Shown here piece by piece: positions 1-10,537 of a stretch of 64,000 nucleotides of DNA (position 1 is its first letter; each line of letters starts with the position of its first letter). Made by a program: the position numbers and the translations under genes. Under the pieces are notes generated by a model, which searched no databases, had not been told where the DNA came from, and saw only the letters and a program-made list of their open reading frames with translations. The stretch spans positions 620,001 through 684,000 of the forward strand of contig VZRZ01007319.1 of NCBI GenBank assembly GCA_013398175.1. The letters run 5' to 3'. The DNA is from Climacteris rufus (lineage: Eukaryota; Chordata; Aves; Passeriformes; Climacteridae).

Positions 1-2216
1 GAACTCTGAGTTTTGTGACTAGATCTTTGCCCTTCTTGCACTGTTCATTTATTACCTTTCCCAAAAAAAGGCTTACAAATCCAAATAATCAGGAACATGA
101 AGCCACAACTTTTAAACTGTGGAAAATTGGAGGGGGAAAAACTTAATTAAAAAAACTAAATTTTTTTTTTAAAACTCATCTAAAGCATTATTTCAAACTT
201 CAGACACTGTAGTGAAATATAGAAACCAAGAAGGGAAACAGAAGACATTTACTTGAACATTGCTCAAGATTATGGCACAGCCTAAAATCCTAAACCACAC
301 AAAACCTCTTTTGCAAAATAACCTATCTTCCCGAGTCTGATTCACATGCCAAAAATCTTCATTTGAGATACATATGGGATCTGTATCATGCACTCTGGAG
401 AGCCAAATGACAAAGAAAATGTAGAATAGTTCACAGACAGTAAAGCCAGCAGCTTCCAAGGAACCTGTGAACTGAAGCTGCTGGTCTCCCTGATGAAATG
501 TTTTGGATCTCAGCACCCTTCCTGACAGCACAGCTCTGGCAACAAGACTGAGCACAGGACCCACACTAAGCCTTTCAGAAGTGGCACAATGCTCCCCCAC
601 CAACAATATGGTAAATCACAATTCCCTTCCACAGATTCAGCCCAGCTTCACACTCAACCTGTCAGTGTTTCTCAACATGCAGCAACTCTAAGGAAAGCAA
701 ACTCTCCAGATACCTTGTAAGGGTCAGAACTCGTGGGCCTTGCACGACCCTCCGGTGTCCAAGTGACATTACTTTGCATCTGGTCAACCAACACACTTGA
801 CCAGTTAGTGCAAAGTCATTAGTACTCTTTAATCAGTCATCTGACCAGTGCACTTCTATGAAAATACAACCTACAGGTTTTATGGTTTCTGGGGCTACCA
901 TAGCTTGTCTTTGGCCTCATATCTTCTTCAATGGCAAATACAATTCAAAGCCAGAAGCAAAACCGTGAGGAACCACGATTTTGAAGAACACAAAGCTTCT
1001 CTTTAGAATAAACATGAATTCCATGCCTTGTCCAGTTTAAAATTAATCACAGCTTTACTTCAACTTAATTGTCTGTTATTTCAGGAACAGAACTGAATAT
1101 CTTACCAGATAACTTACTCATGACTTCTTATAATCCACATTTCAAATCCATTTTATAAATTTCCTTGGATAGTGTTACAAACTTAAAATAGAAACACACT
1201 TTTCTAGGTATACTTTGGCAAAGCCCTCAAAAACTATGCATGGAATATTGTTTCAAAATTGCCATTGTGCATCCTAGGTGGATATAAAAGTAGGCTAAAC
1301 ATGTACCAGTAGGCAAGGTAGTACAGAATAATCCATGTCCTTACCTCTTTAAAGACAAAAAAACACCCAAACCAAACAGAAAAAATGCACCCTTCTACAT
1401 TCTACATTCCATGTTATACTTCATACCTAGAAGCACTTTCCACACCAGTATACGATACATGGATGGAAGAGGAAACCTTTGACTAAATGTGCAAAGCTTC
1501 TCAATATCTGTAAAGAAATAAAAAGAAAAAAAATCAGGACAAATTTAAATAGGTTTGCATCTCTGATCCAGGTAAGTATGACAAATCTTTGGCTGCAGAT
1601 TGAAATCCCCACTTTTATCATGTATTATCAACAAATATTTTCACTGCTTCCATTGAGAATAGATTGTGCTCTATAAACTGCAACAATTTTGACAAAGATA
1701 TACATTGGCCTAACTTACAGCAAAACTACTCTAGGTTTCATCAGGAGGAAACTGTACCATTTTTACAGGTATTTTGTAAATTGTGCCACTTCTAAAACAA
1801 TTAAGGCCTTTTTTTAAAAGGGCAACATTTCAGTTTCTGTTCTGTTAGAGATGTGGCACTCCTCAGGGACCAACAGCAATAACATCTTCATTGCTTTGAA
1901 GTTAGATGGAATTAACAGCATGAGATGGTATACTCTCAGATTAAAACTGCTTTCCCTAAAAAACTTTTAGTTTTTTGGGCACAGAGAATGACAGAAGGAA
2001 AAAAAAAGAAACAAGCAAGGTGAGAAATCCTTAGTAGTTTTAAAAATCAGATTTTTCAGATCTTTGAAACTCAAAAGTCTGTTAGCACCAACTGAGAGAT
2101 TAGTGGTAAAAGATGCAAAACTCATTTAAGTGTTAAGCACAGCAGGTAAACATTTTCCATTACTCCCCCCCAGCCCCTAATCACAAGAAATAGAGGAAAC
2201 AGTGAAATCAACTTGC
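1..2216 (-). other. TBC1D7: TBC1D7 intron following the first coding exon (partial)
   Basis: This stretch lies downstream of the first coding exon of TBC1D7 on the minus strand and should be its intron, running off the left edge. It begins at 2216 with the donor GCAAGT. I looked for the next coding segment, which in the human protein continues with residues beginning DTEKL, and found no frame that encodes it. The open frames here, including a 137-codon one on the minus strand at 193-606, have no family resemblance and no codon character. The only structured item is an inverted repeat at 771-816, listed separately. The rest is unremarkable AT-rich DNA. Confidence 0.75.
771..816. repeat. Inverted repeat (hairpin) in the TBC1D7 intron
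   Basis: The left arm is ACTTTGCA, one base, then CTGGTCAA (771-787). After a nine-base loop (788-796) the right arm is TTGACCAG, four bases, then TGCAAAGT (797-816). All sixteen arm positions pair, with a one-base versus four-base internal loop in the middle. A second partial copy of the right-arm core (TGACCAGT) follows near 842-851. The arms are too short for a typical miRNA precursor. I do not recognise a transposon family. Confidence 0.7.
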
Positions 2217-2218
2217 CC
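2211..2218 (-). other. TBC1D7: Non-canonical GC 5' splice site of the TBC1D7 intron
   Basis: On the minus strand the exon ends TTGG and the intron begins GCAAGT (2216 down to 2211). Apart from the second base this matches the usual donor consensus, and GC donors are known to need such strong flanking matches. Splicing here keeps the frame of the human protein, since G plus AT restores Asp after Leu37. The nearest GT (2212-2211) would add four bases and give the wrong phase. This is inferred from sequence without transcript data. Confidence 0.75.
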
Positions 2219-2361
2219 AAACGATCATCTTTTAACAGAATTTCCAGCGACTTCTTTTCTTCAACTCCACGAAACCCCACCTTTTCATAATACACCGAGC
2301 GAAAGTTCCTCTGAGAGTCGTCAGCCATGACTGATTCCTTTTGGAGAAACAATTAACTCCC
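2217..2361 (-). CDS. TBC1D7: TBC1D7 first coding exon (5' part of TBC1 domain family member 7)
   Basis: TBC1D7 is the third subunit of the TSC1-TSC2 complex, which restrains Rheb and mTORC1 signalling; it carries a Rab-GAP-like TBC fold. The coding part is 2328 down to 2217: 37 codons plus one base. The peptide begins MADDSQRNFRSVYYEKVG and ends with KDDRL, nearly identical to the N-terminus of human TBC1D7 as I remember it. The ATG at 2328 has G at -3 and G at +4, a strong context. No ATG lies in frame upstream in the exon, and an in-frame TAA precedes it. The upstream boundary at 2361 is inferred from a TCTTCAG acceptor. The exon ends in phase 1 at 2217, so the split codon becomes Asp if the next exon starts with AT, as the human protein predicts. 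The rest of the roughly 293-residue protein is outside the window. Confidence 0.93.
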
Positions 2362-4290
2362 CTGAAGACTTACAAGAACACATTCCTGCTGCATTAAAGT
2401 CAAGCACTTTTGCACACTGATGGAAGTTTATTGCCTACATCTCTACAGTATTAATAAATAAACCCTACAGAATATTAAAATCTACCAAGATTTTTTTGTC
2501 ACATGTGAACACAAACAATCATAAGGATAATTTAATCTAACCAAGGTCTAAAGACACCAGCTTTCCAAACAAAATACAGGGATTTAAAACATTCATGTAG
2601 CAAATTATGCTACTTTTCAAAAAGTTTTAAATACATTGCTGGAGAAACACAAAAGTCTTTTATGCCATACCAAATATTTCGAAATCAGTATAAAAAATAC
2701 AGTTACAAATCTGACAAAATTCTGACTATGAAAACCCTACTCAAGCACAACTCCTACCAAGGTAAGTAAAGTTATTGGGTTTCATACTCACAAGCCAAGG
2801 ACAGAATTAGAAACAAGGATAAGCCAATGTTGGCCTGAGTGGTGCAGGGGTGACGGGAAAGAATAAGGCTGGGTCTGTCAGTTTCTTCTTAAGTTGCAGA
2901 CATGAATTAAATGTTCATGTTGTTACCAGTTGCTGTAACAACCACAGCCTTGAGCTTGTTATTCCAGCACCAACACCAAGTAAGTGTATCATCCCTGCAA
3001 TGGAAAAAAATGGTAAATTCCAGTGAGTGCTCAGTGTATCATAACAACTGCAAATGACATTTCAGTTCAGTTCAACCCTCCAACTATCAATTCTCTCTCC
3101 TCTGTGGGCTTGCAAACGTGAGAAAGTTCTGTTCCCTTACTCAAAAGACTAAGAATAATCCTAACTTTTATGTCCAGTGACAGCAGCAAAACCTAGAGAA
3201 AAATAATTTATTTTATGCAAAGAGCAATGGGTGAATGATGCACTGAGAAGCTTTTCTAGTTGAATTCTTCTTTTCCTTGCAGAACCAAAGTACACATCAT
3301 GAGCAAAGCACTTATGGATATTACCAAAGACCACAATTTTGCAAAGAGTACACAGATTTAAATTTGTATATCCACTAGGCCTATTTGTGTTTCAAATTAT
3401 GCCTGTTTTTAGTGCTTTATAGCATCAGGGCCTAGACCGGGCAGAAAAATACAAACCGGCAAACAACCGAGTTAGTGCTTTCTGAGACAGGCCAAATATT
3501 ATTTCAACACCAGAGGAAAAAAAATATTACTTGCAATACATTCCAGCCCTTCGCTATTCTCATGAAAATTACTGTGATGTTCATGTAAGGTGCACTTAAG
3601 GGTCCAGTGCTCACTACTTACATTGTAGCCATGTCTAAAAGGAGACTTATGATGCTATAGACACTCAACTACTTCGAAAAATTTTCAATTTTCATTTACA
3701 GTTTCAAATTTTTAAAAGCTGGATTTAGTACGTGCTATTTAGAAAAATACTTTAAAAACCCACAAAATAACATGTTTAGCCTGTACCACTTGTGGAAAGC
3801 TGATAGGAGAGACACAGAACACAAACAATAAACATAATTTAAAAATAACAGCATGACCTAAAAGGAATGTTATTTTTAAAATTTTAAATTACCACTATAA
3901 CAGCAGTACGTTTTATTTACTCAGTGGAAAAAAGGAGGAATAGAGTTTTTTTCCTTCCGCGCAATTTAGGATTTGTATTTTCGTGTTAGAGAAACGACCA
4001 ATGTTCCGAATCTTCACGCATATCTTCAAGAAAAACGGGGGAAACAAATCCTTAGCCAGCTCATTGGAAGTGTGCTGTACAGCAGGGTGCAATTAACTTG
4101 TCCTGTCTTCAATTACTGCATTTTCGGCCTTATTAGCGGTTTTCATGGTATCATTAAGTTTCACGCCAGGTGATGCAGGCGCAGCAGCAGCGCCGCACAG
4201 GCCCGGGGTGCGGAGCCACCGCGCTCTGCCCCCCGACCGAGCACCCTTCCCTCGCAGGCCCTGCCGGAGGCTCCCCCCACCCGGCCGTAC
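2362..4290 (-). other. TBC1D7: TBC1D7 intron 1 (5'UTR intron, inferred)
   Basis: This is the inferred intron between the non-coding first exon (donor GTACGG at 4290) and the first coding exon (acceptor AG at 2363-2362). It is AT-rich with short A and T runs. CpG density starts to rise from about 3,950, on the shore of the island. I see no exon, RNA gene or recognisable repeat in it, although a further 5'UTR exon could be missed. Confidence 0.6.
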
Positions 4291-4435
4291 CTCGGGGCTC
4301 AACTCCCGGCCTCCGTCACACTCCCAGAGGGAAGCACGGGCACATTTGGGCACGGGCTCAATGCCCGCCCCAGCAATGCGGCCCCGGCCGGGCGCCCCCC
4401 GCCGCCCCCGGCACCTCCGGCAGGCGGGCGCGGCC
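4291..4435 (-). other. TBC1D7: Candidate non-coding first exon of TBC1D7
   Basis: On the minus strand a good donor, CCGAG followed by GTACGG, lies at 4291/4290 inside the CpG island. It would close a non-coding first exon, in line with the human gene, where translation starts in exon 2. The 5' end is not defined by sequence; I placed it at the gap edge. The exon would contain one short upstream frame, ATG at 4345 to TGA at 4316, nine codons long. Confidence 0.45.
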
Positions 4436-4442
4436 NNNNNNN
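4436..4442. other. Assembly gap (7 N) inside the CpG island
   Basis: Seven undetermined bases sit in a very GC-rich run next to the NRF1-like palindrome. The true length may differ. Any frame read across it is unreliable. Confidence 0.99.
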
Positions 4443-4448
4443 AGCGCG

Positions 4449-4458
4449 GCGCATGCGC
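4449..4458. promoter_or_regulatory. NRF1-type palindrome
   Basis: The ten bases GCGCATGCGC are a perfect palindrome and match the core NRF1 recognition site, common in CpG-island promoters. Its position between the gap and the GC boxes supports a promoter role. Binding is inferred from the motif only. Confidence 0.65.
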
Positions 4459-4680
4459 GGCCCGGTCCCGCCCCGGCGGCGGGCGGGGCGCTGGAGCGAC
4501 GGAGCCCGGGGACATTGTGGAGTTGGTCGCTCTGGTGTGGAGGTTCAGCAGCTTCTCGGGGTCCCCCGGCTTGCCACGCACCACGCCCGTGCTCCCCGTC
4601 ACCCCTCAGCTCCAGCGCTTTTGCAAAACCAAGATTTACTCCGGCGCGTGTGGGCAAAGTACTGGGTGCTAAATATCCCT

Positions 4681-4970
4681 CCCCTCGAAACAGATGGATC
4701 TACATCTGGCTGTTCAGAGCCTCAAAAATCAACCTGTCCTGTTAAAACTGGGACGTCAAACTACTAGTGTGATTTTTGTTTTGGGATTTTTTTTTGTAGG
4801 TGATGGTTTTATTCAGATCTTTTGACACCTTGCCAGCCCTCGCAGTACAATGGCAAGGACTAGGCAGCTGCCTGTAGCAGGAGTGGAGTTTTGTGGCCAC
4901 TTCCCAGGAGCATGAACGTGAAAGAGACCATCGAGCACCCGAGTTAGCTGCACCAAGATTTTGAAGTACT
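4681..4970. other. Intergenic spacer between CpG island and CR1
   Basis: CpG density falls off quickly after 4,680. The stretch has a T run near 4,789-4,796 and no convincing exon, repeat or RNA gene. The nine bases TTTTGAAGT at 4959-4967 recur at 5541-5549, on the far side of the next CR1; this could be a target-site duplication, but the distance leaves about 75 bases unexplained. Confidence 0.5.
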
Positions 4971-5465
4971 AGAATCACAGAATCAATTAGGTTGGAAAAG
5001 ACCTTTGAGATCATCGAGTACAACCTTTGGCCGAATAACACGTGGCCGACCCGACCATGGCACCGAGTGCCACGTCCAGTCTGTCCTTAAACACCTCCAG
5101 GGACGGTGACTCCACCACCTCTCTGGGCAGTTCATTCCAATGCCCAATCACCCTTTCTGTAAAGAAATTCTTCCTAATGTCCAACCTGAAACTCTCTAGA
5201 GAAGAGGCCAGCCACCACTTTGATACAACCTCCTTTCAGGCAGTTCTAGAGAGTGATAAGGTCCCCCTTGAGCCTCTTTTTCTCCAAGCTGAACACCCCC
5301 AGCTTCCTCAGCTGTTCCCCATAGGACTTGTGCTCCAGACCCTTCCCCAGCTCCATTGCCCTTCTCTGGACACGCTCCAGCACCTCAATGTCCCTCCTGA
5401 ACTGAGGGTCCCAGAAGCAGACACAGCACTCGAGGTGTGGCCTCTGCAGTGCCAGGGAGAGAAGA
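4971..5465 (-). mobile_element. CR1 LINE fragment, 5'-truncated, minus strand
   Basis: The sequence reads as the reverse complement of the avian CR1 3' region. It starts with the terminal AGAATCACAGAATCA repeats and the GGTTGGAAAAGACC block, passes through the CACCTCCAGGGA and CTTCTCTGGACACGCTCCAG blocks, and ends near GAGGTGTGGCCTC. The element's 3' end is therefore at 4971 and it is truncated at about 5465, as is usual for CR1. The open frame of 161 codons across it on the opposite strand is an accident of the repeat. Confidence 0.92.
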
Positions 5466-8400
5466 CAAGGCAGCTGCTTAGGTTATGGGGCCTGTTTTCA
5501 AAGGCACAGAACATCCCATTATTTTAATCTTGCCCAACACTTTTGAAGTTGCCATGGGGAAAGCACACTGCTGCAGAACGGGCAAGGCTTTTGTCGAACC
5601 CAGCTCACGCAGGAGTGTTGTTTGCTGGGTCGGTACAAGTCCCAGCAAATACTTTTCTTGAAGTAATTCCACACAACAGCAGGTGGCAGGCTGGTTCCAT
5701 TTTTGGTCATTTTTGGCTTCCTCAACTCAAGTACATATTTTATCGATAGATGGCACTTGTCTCGGGATGAGATCTGTTCGGTGGTTTTGGGAGCTAACCA
5801 GTATCACACGGTTCACTACTGAAATTAAATCTCTGTAATTTTTAATCATTCACTTCTGGCCTTGTCGAGAGGTATTACATAGCCATAGTGGTGCTCTGAA
5901 AAAGCCTGATGCTAATACAATTTATTTTTACACTAATTTGTAGTACAGGAGATACGGAATGTTAACAGAATGTTATGCCATTGCTAAAAATTCCTTAACA
6001 AAATTAGGTTCTGAAAGATTTAGCTGCATAAAAATACAGCATAAAATCAATATCTGCCCTGAAAAACAATAAAATGAATGCACTTCCCTTAAGAAAGTTT
6101 CTCGACTCCACATATAGAAAGCTTCTTATACATAGAGGTTTTCTTAATGGTGCCTGTTTCTAACATAAGAGGTTATAGTGACATCAGTTATAACTATTAC
6201 ATAAATACTTAGGTCAGTGGGAAATGAATGTAATTTGAGATTTTCAGAACGCAAATGAAATTAAAAGTATAGGTTGAGCATGACCTGCTAATGACTACAA
6301 TGATTCCTATGTGGTGACACATCTATAATGAAACAAAGATGACTAACCTATTTTTTGAAAGACAGCCATGCAGAGTTGGACTTTCTTACTTTCACAGGCT
6401 TTTTATCTTTTTACTGCCCTTCTACATCCGCCTGCACTTTCTAAGTGACTCTGTATGCTGTAAATCAGTATTGTAACACACACAAGTTACTCATTACTTA
6501 AATATTTAAAACATTTTATATTTTCATAAACCAAATAATAACCTTATTTTCCCTTGTCTAGGGACATAAAGTACCTTCATTCCTATTGACAGAATCTCTT
6601 TCCTGCCACTGTAAATGAAAGCAGAATTTAATCATTTATAGCTGCTAATGTCAATCAGCCAAGTGGAGGACTGTGTTTATAATAAAATTGATTAATACAT
6701 CATTAATCAATAATACATAACTGGGCATTTGCCCAAACCATGATAACCTAAACATTGAATTCTTTTAAACTGCAATAACATCAGAAGAGGTAGCACACAT
6801 AAAAGATAAATGGGAAACAGGTTTGGAATTGGCTTGGGATTATCTGAGAGAGCAGAGCCAAACTAATTAGTATCCTGCTAGCATACTGCATGTCTTGTTT
6901 TTATCTGTGACTGTGAGTATTACTGTGCTTGCATTTTGTAGAGATATCTTTATATTCCACCAGTTAATTACTTACTGACATACAAAGTCATGTGAGAAGG
7001 AAGCCAAACAGGCATTGTTAATGTATTTTATTGCAAAATACAAACTGCACTGTGTCCATGTTTCCTCATGGAAAGCAATGCTTTTGCTATTAAAGCCAGA
7101 CTGATTTTCTGAGTGATGTGTTGCTCTTGAAAAGTCTGTTTGGTCTGTCCTGTATGGCTGACCTATCAATGGAACTACAGATGGCTATCAGAAGCACACC
7201 TTGTTAAGTGAATTTATCAAAAAAAGTAGAAAATGCAAAGCAATGAAATGTCAGTTTTACCCAGCATGGAGGTCCATATTTGCATGGCATTATGACACAT
7301 GATGTGACATACAAAAATAAGTGAAGTTTTCATGTGGGTTTCATTTGCTCTGAGCTGATCGAAGATGTACTTTTTTTTTACAAAAATCTCTTGTCTGATA
7401 ATGTCTTCACAGTGTATCAGATTCAGTGTGTACTTTGGCTTGCTGATGCACCATCCCTTGTTCCTGTCATAATAGGAAATGATTGATGTTCAGGAAAGGA
7501 GTTACAAGTTTTGTCATTTCAGCTTTTTTAAGATATCATCTCCTGGTTTTTCAGAAGCATGAATATTTCCAGATGGAGAGTAGGGCTGGGTTAATGGAAA
7601 GGACAATTTACTTATACATTCACATAACCTTTTCATTATGAAAATCAGCAGACCTGGGAAAGCTTGGCCCCATTTCCTGGCCAAAACAGCATCACTCTGC
7701 TGTTTACATTCTACCTGAGAGAAGAATGCAAATGTTGGCGCTTTTAATGTTCACAACTTAATTCCTTGTTGAAGTCAGATGGAAAAAATATAACACTGTA
7801 GGGTAAAAAAATACTTATAAAGCTGTTTGGCATCAAAGGGGAATTCAGCCTTTCATTTTAGCAGGGCAGCACAACAGGCAGGTCTGTCTCCAAGCAGACC
7901 CAACACTGTCCCTGTGATCATGAACACACAGCCCCAAAGGACAGCAAGGAAAAGGCTTACAGGGCTGAAAATAGCAAGAGGAGTGGCTGAACTTGGAAAT
8001 CTGAGTTCCAATGTGTCCTACTTCTCTGTTTCCTCATCCTGCTAAAGAATGAGAGTTCCTCAGAGATGACATGCTTTTGTCTGCAGATACACAGAAACTG
8101 CAAGACAATTACGAAGCAAATAAGCAACTGCAGTTGCTTGCTCCAAATGTAAAGAGGGTTTTTAAGATTATGTTAGTGATTTTTTTAGAATAATGTCTTC
8201 TGGATTCTAGTCATAACTTTGATTTGTTGTGTAACCTGCCCTAATTATTCTTCTACCAACCTGATTAGTAGCTGTGTTCAGATTGACGTTTTTGCCTGAA
8301 AAGGGGTTGCAAGTTTTTAAATAGCACCAAATACAGGCTTTGTGCTGTCACTGAACATGGCACATTTGGGGCACTACACAGTAACTAATAAACACTCCCA

Positions 8401-8486
8401 AATAATATTATCTCAGGTTTGTTACTCTTTAATTGAGAAATGACAATGAGGTGACTAGGAGACAAAGACTGGTCAGTTTAGGAACT
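5466..8486. other. Intergenic, no gene seen
   Basis: AT-rich single-copy-looking DNA lies between TBC1D7 and GFOD1. All open frames are short and unlike any family I know. Octamer-like ATTTGCAT occurs near 7,279. A weak MIR-like stretch around 7,983-8,065 (CTCTGTTTCCTCATC) is too decayed to call. Otherwise I see nothing. Confidence 0.6.
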
Positions 8487-8532
8487 TTAAATAGTACATC
8501 TTGGTAAAATTAAATAGTACATCTTGGTAAGC
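8487..8532. repeat. Tandem duplication, two 23-base copies
   Basis: Copies at 8487-8509 and 8510-8532 share their first 21 bases (TTAAATAGTACATCTTGGTA plus A) and differ only at the last two. The near identity points to a recent slippage or duplication event. Confidence 0.9.
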
Positions 8533-8778
8533 CTAATCAAGGGTTCTGGTATTTGGATGAGGTATAGTTTTTATGATGTATGGTTAGAGGAGAGGCAAAA
8601 ATATGAAGGTATCTGCCATAAAATGCTAAACCAGGTAGGAATTAGGAATGGGTTTCAGCCTTTGCAGTATTTGTCTTTGTATCAGAGCCACAAATGTGCC
8701 CAGAAGCCAGTTCAAGGTCACAAGCTGAATATGATATTTTGATTCTGTTGTCCTCACTCAACAAAGTGTCCCTGATTA

Positions 8779-8934
8779 CAGGGGTGGTGGATGCCCCATC
8801 CATAAAAGCACTCATGGTCAGGTTGGAGGTGGGTCTGAATTACCTGATGTAGATGAAGATGTCCCTGCTCACTGTGGGGAAGTCGGTCTAGACGAGATTT
8901 ACAGGTCCCTCCCAACCCAAACTATTCTATGATC
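8779..8934 (+). mobile_element. CR1 LINE 3' fragment, plus strand
   Basis: The stretch follows the CR1 3' end in the sense direction. The blocks GGATGCCCCATCC, GGTCAGGTTGGAGGTGG, GAAGATGTCCCTGCTCACTG and CCCTCCCAACCCAAACTATT appear in the right order, ending in CTATGAT. Only the last 150 or so bases of the element remain. Confidence 0.9.
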
Positions 8935-10019
8935 AAGCTTTGCACCCCATTTCTACCCTCCTCTGACAAGACCTGAGCTGAGAACGGCACCCAAGTAGCT
9001 GCTGATGCATTTGGCCATGGAAGCAAGTTCACAGCTCCAACCTTAGGCTCAAAGGCAGGAGCCTTAACCCACTGGCTTCCCTGGAACCACTAATACAAGG
9101 GTGAAAGCATCAGATCCAACCGAGGCAACCCAGCAGACGTGGCAGTTGTACCTCCAAAGAATAATTTGTCACTTAATCGCTTCCTTTCAGACAGCCTGCC
9201 TGCCCGGGGGAGGGGAGCCTTGTGCACAAGCAGGCTTTTGATCTCAGTGAAGCTCAGAGCGCTTTGCTAGTGCATTCATAAAGGATTGAGCAGCAGCTAA
9301 TTAATGACTTGAAATTATATCAGTCATGGTTTGGAGGCTTGTTCTAATAGATTAAGACAAACTGTAAAGCCAGAGTGGTGAAGTGATGTTTATTTTATGA
9401 CAGGACAAAGTAGTCTCCACCTCTCTCCTGATGGTGATTTTCTGTCAGCCTTCTAGGCCTGCATTCCTGTGGGTTTTAGAGGTACTATCAGGGTACTGCT
9501 TTAATGCAAAGTTAGCATTAAAGTTAAAAATCATAGGACAATTTATGCCACCAATTTCCAAATTACACCGGGATTATTATCATCTGCCTCTCCAGGTAAT
9601 GATTTGCAGCCATTGCCATTGAGAACTCGTAGGTGAGAACCGAAAGCAATACTCTCTGAAGGGTTTTGGGCCAGAAATCCTTGTCAAACTGAGCAGTGTG
9701 AGCTATAGGGTGCAGGAGAGTACACTCCTCTAACATCCTTCCTCAAAACACACAACAGAGTGCAGCTTTGTGCTGATGGGTTACTCTAGTAATTTTCTGG
9801 TCAGCACATGGATCTGCTGCTAATTTTATCAGCTTGGTTTTAAAATCAATGCACGGAGAGGGCAGTGTCTCTCACCTTCCCCTCCGTAGATGGAACTGCA
9901 CAACATGCATTCACGTAGCTATGAAGCTGTTGGTTTTGGCTTTGGTGCTGCTAAACTGTTCTGTTAGCACTGTTCTAAACAGATGAATTTGAACACAGAC
10001 TGTGCAGCCAACCCCAGCT
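8935..10019. other. Intergenic with a possible conserved element near 9,230-9,380
   Basis: No gene is seen. The part at about 9,230-9,380 lacks repeats and microsatellites and is rich in homeodomain-type cores (CTAATTAATGA), the texture often found in conserved non-coding DNA. This is only an impression without an alignment. Confidence 0.4.
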
Positions 10020-10140
10020 TATTTGGTATTCACAAACCGCAACAGCATATTAGGCATTAATTACATATGACTAATTGTATTAATTATAATGAACGAGAAT
10101 TATATTAGGTTTGAGAACTATTTAAAGGGAACTAGACATT
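10020..10140. promoter_or_regulatory. Candidate conserved enhancer-like element
   Basis: An AT-rich block carries many TAATTA and ATTA homeodomain cores packed within about 100 bases, together with a RUNX-like AACCGCAA (10035-10042). It contains no simple repeat or transposon signature. A regulatory role for TBC1D7 or GFOD1 is inference. Confidence 0.35.
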
Positions 10141-10340
10141 AAAGCAGCAGGATGTGTATCTGGCTGTCACAGACTTGTTCTGCATGGCCTTGGGCAGCCT
10201 GGGTTGCCGTTCATCTCTAGTGTTTCAAAAGACAAGGTGAAGGTAATGCAATGTACCCTCTTCATAAAGCCAATGAGATCCTGTTATAAACAGAAATAAT
10301 AATTGCCATTTCAAATCTTCCGGCACTACAGTTTTAAAGC

Positions 10341-10537
10341 CATAGAATCATAGAACAATTTGGGTTGGAAGGGACTTTAAAGATCCTCTAATTTCAACCC
10401 CCCTGCCATGGGCAGGGACACCTTCCATTAGACCAGGTTGCTCAATGCCCCATCCAACATGGCCTTGAACAGTGCCAGGGCATCCACAGCTCTCTGGGCA
10501 ACCTGTGCCAGTGTCTCACCATCCTCAGTAAAGAATA
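10341..10537 (-). mobile_element. CR1 LINE 3' fragment, minus strand
   Basis: The reverse complement of a CR1 3' end. It opens with CATAGAATCATAGAACAATT and GGGTTGGAAGGGAC, then TGCCATGGGCAGGGACACC, CTCTGGGCAACCTGTGCC and CTCACCATCCTCAGTAAAGA. It is cut off at about 10537, so it keeps only around 200 bases. Confidence 0.92.

Larger units (their letters stand above)
4100..4680 (-). promoter_or_regulatory. TBC1D7: CpG island, likely TBC1D7 promoter
   Basis: This is the only strongly GC- and CpG-rich block outside the GFOD1 exon. It sits about 2 kb upstream of the TBC1D7 start codon, where the promoter is expected. It contains a perfect GCGCATGCGC palindrome (4449-4458), the NRF1 core, and GC boxes at 4467-4474 and 4481-4489. 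There is no TATA box in the usual sense, which suits a dispersed housekeeping-type promoter. CpG islands of this kind often fire in both directions, so a plus-strand non-coding transcript is possible. Long open frames on both strands here are a by-product of GC content. A seven-base gap (4436-4442) interrupts the core. Confidence 0.8.

Noticed and set aside
193..606. 137-codon minus-strand frame
   Set aside because: It lies in the TBC1D7 intron, does not match the known continuation of TBC1D7 and has no recognisable domain.
4093..4767. Several long open frames on both strands in the CpG island
   Set aside because: They overlap in all phases, cross the N gap and consist of Pro/Arg/Gly/Ala-rich sequence typical of GC-rich DNA. 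None resembles a known protein.
5042..5527. 161-codon plus-strand frame
   Set aside because: It lies on the antisense strand of a CR1 fragment and encodes nothing but repeat sequence.
4959..5549. TTTTGAAGT on both sides of the CR1 as a target-site duplication
   Set aside because: The right copy is about 75 bases beyond the recognisable end of the element, and a 9-base match over this distance can occur by chance.
7983..8065. MIR-like similarity around CTCTGTTTCCTCATC
   Set aside because: Matches are short and would need an internal deletion; not distinguishable from chance by eye.
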